From an uncultured Oscillospiraceae bacterium (GTDB taxonomy: Bacteria > Bacillota > Clostridia > Oscillospirales > Oscillospiraceae): a stretch of DNA of 64,000 nucleotides. A model generated the notes under the pieces. The model saw nothing but the letters and a program-made list of their open reading frames with translations. It was not told where the DNA came from and ran no database searches. The position numbers were made by a program, and so were the translations under genes. The stretch lies in NCBI GenBank assembly GCA_944385415.1, contig CALWXC010000001.1, positions 165,888-229,887 on the forward strand. Reading direction: 5' to 3'. Positions within the stretch are counted from its first letter, which is position 1. Every line of letters begins with the position of its first letter. Positions 62,820-64,000 of the stretch are shown here, piece after piece.

Positions 62820-63815
62820 TTATGAAATATCAACAAACCATTGTGTCCAGTAACCGCCTGCGTATCCCACACCGATTTCTGCATATTTTTCCGAAAGAAT
62901 GTTGGCCCGATGACCGGGGGAGTTCATCCAGCTGTTCATCACTTCTTCAGCCGTCTTTTGGCCCCTGGCGATATTTTCAGCGGCAGCGTACCAGCTGTTA
63001 AAACCCAGCGCCTCCATCATATCAAAAGGATCGCCGTAAGTGGGGCTGTAATGGCTGAAATAGCCGTTGTCCAGCATATCCTGGGACTTGAGCCGTGCGC
63101 CATTGCAAAGCTCGGTGTTGAGGGTCAGAGGTGCAAGACCATAGGCAGCACGTTCCTGGTTGACCAAGTCCACAACCTGCTGCTCCAGATCACTGACGCC
63201 ACTGTTGTCCGGTGTAGGTTCCGTGTCAGGCGTGGTATCCACATCTTCCATATTGAATCCCAGCTTTTCCGCCGTGCGATACAGCAGGATGGACAGATTG
63301 CCGCGGGAAATGTACTGCTCCTGCAATGCCTCTCTGGGAGCAATGCCATACTGGACAGCTGCATCCAGCGCCGTCTCATAAGACCATTCAAACGGAACAT
63401 ACATTCCGCAGGCGCGCAGCAGGACGGTACAGGCCACTTGCGGTGTCACCGGGTCATTGGAGCCATAACGACCATCGCCATATCCATTAACCATGTTCCA
63501 GGCTGTGCAGAAACCGACGTATACTCTGGCCCATTCCGGTACATCTGTGTACTCACACTGATTGGAGTAATACGTCTTTTCAGCCATGAGATGTTCCTGA
63601 TTGACCTTTAAGCGAGATAAAATTACCGCCAGTTCCGCGCGTGTCAAAGGTTTCTCCAACTGCAAATCGCCGGATGCGTTGCCTTGCAGGATACCTTTTG
63701 CCTGTAAAAACTGGGTGGCTGTGGCAATCTCGCTGTCCAGGGACCCGGCCAGCGCAGGGATGGCCAGGGTGAATGTTAACAGGACAGACAGCAGCAGCGT
63801 TACCATACGTTTCAT
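62820..63815 (-). CDS. SLH-domain and CAP (SCP/PR-1)-domain secreted protein
   Basis: 331 aa. Signal peptide (MVTLLLSVLLTFTLAIPALA). S-layer-homology-like motifs follow (ATATQFLQAKGILQGNASGD; KPLTRAELAVILSRL; WNMVNGYGDGRYGSNDPVT) to about 185, then a short Thr/Pro/Asp linker, then a CAP domain (VVDLVNQERAAYGLAPLTLN near 215; MLDNGYFSHYSPTYGDPFDMM near 250; ENIARGQKTAEEVMNSWMNS near 285; SPGHRANILSEKYAEIGVGY). CAP residues H, E, E, H are present. It binds cell-wall polymers non-covalently. Own near-consensus promoter. Confidence 0.92.
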   Translation of the reverse strand: MKRMVTLLLSVLLTFTLAIPALAGSLDSEIATATQFLQAKGILQGNASGDLQLEKPLTRAELAVILSRLKVNQEHLMAEKTYYSNQCEYTDVPEWARVYVGFCTAWNMVNGYGDGRYGSNDPVTPQVACTVLLRACGMYVPFEWSYETALDAAVQYGIAPREALQEQYISRGNLSILLYRTAEKLGFNMEDVDTTPDTEPTPDNSGVSDLEQQVVDLVNQERAAYGLAPLTLNTELCNGARLKSQDMLDNGYFSHYSPTYGDPFDMMEALGFNSWYAAAENIARGQKTAEEVMNSWMNSPGHRANILSEKYAEIGVGYAGGYWTQWFVDIS

Positions 63816-63857
63816 TATGAATTCCTCCTCTTTTCTTCGGGTGGTCTTTCTGTCGCC

Positions 63858-63886
63858 AGTATACTGGAAACTGTCGGTATTGTCAA
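63858..63886 (-). promoter_or_regulatory. promoter of the SLH-CAP gene
   Basis: TTGACA (63881-63886), 17 bp, TATACT (63858-63863) on the minus strand; leader about 37 nt. Confidence 0.85.
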
Positions 63887-63900
63887 AAATTGCTGTCGTG

Positions 63901-64000
63901 TCAGCGGCTTTCCAACAACGTTCTCCAGTCCCGGCGGCTATACAAGATTCTCAGCACAGAAACAGTGGCAGTTGCAGAATGTACTGTAAAGAAAACGGTA
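63901..64000 (-). CDS. RelE/ParE-type toxin, 3' end only (cut by window edge)
   Basis: The minus-strand frame entering from the right edge encodes 32 residues ending at TGA 63901-63903. It includes TVFFTVHSAT and VSVLRILYSRRDW, the usual last beta strand and C-terminal segment of RelE/ParE-superfamily toxins. The antitoxin and the rest of the toxin must lie beyond the window. The short length limits certainty. Confidence 0.6.
   Translation of the reverse strand, partial: TVFFTVHSATATVSVLRILYSRRDWRTLLESR

Overview
The window looks like a chromosomal stretch of a GC-rich, anaerobic, gut-type Clostridia (Oscillospirales/Oscillospiraceae-like). The evidence is Firmicutes-style ribosome binding sites and sigma-A promoters, a YesMN-type two-component system, a pyrK-pyrD(1B) pyrimidine operon with pyrI, a T-box leader, TmcAL beside acetate kinase, SpaA/SLH surface proteins, and ferredoxin-dependent and molybdenum-hydroxylase enzymes. 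No rRNA, tRNA, CRISPR array, transposase or integrase gene was found. Genus is not determinable from the sequence alone.

Layout. 0.3-8.7 kb (minus): a ribose-type sugar ABC importer (binding lipoprotein, permease, double ATPase), preceded by a response regulator / histidine kinase / membrane-anchored sugar-binding protein operon that probably senses its substrate. 9.5-16.7 kb: a three-subunit molybdenum hydroxylase (xdhCBA-like), a MobA/MocA-type nucleotidyltransferase on the plus strand, and a second, fused 2Fe-2S/Mo hydroxylase. 17-18 kb: GAPDH. 18.1-18.8 kb: a DUF2089 regulator. 19.2-24.8 kb: a complete pyrCKDFEBI operon. 25.0-26.3 kb: an AT-rich island with an unusual structured leader and a tandem-domain lipoprotein. 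26.8-35.7 kb: a seven-gene operon (acyl-CoA ligase, Na+ symporter, iorAB, paaK, ACT protein, aminotransferase) behind a T-box leader whose specifier reads UAC (Tyr). I infer aromatic amino acid salvage from aryl acids. 35.7-40.2 kb: PaaI thioesterase, a small membrane protein, asnA-asnS, and an aromatic-acid exporter-like protein. 40.9-45.0 kb: a MarR-controlled heterodimeric ABC exporter. 45.8-48.1 kb: DUF2284 / class II aldolase / DUF89 operon. 48.3 kb: pncB. 50-52.5 kb: ECF sigma factor with a DUF4179-like partner. 53-57.5 kb: GDPD, mutY, DUF4349 lipoprotein, VOC protein, DegV. 57.9-60.9 kb: small membrane-anchored protein, ackA, tmcAL. 60.6-64 kb: a truncated SpaA adhesin, an SLH-CAP protein and the 3' end of a RelE/ParE-type toxin.

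The most striking non-coding feature is a family of modular multi-hairpin elements (11 copies, about 45 to 340 bp). Ten sit within about 15 bp of a gene's 3' end, always in the same orientation relative to that gene, and most finish in a GC-rich hairpin with a T run. The hairpin arms differ between copies but keep their pairing, so these look like mobile or duplicated structured 3'-UTR/terminator elements. A second family of about 70-bp GTAGG...CCTAC palindromes (8 copies) lies in the same intergenic regions.
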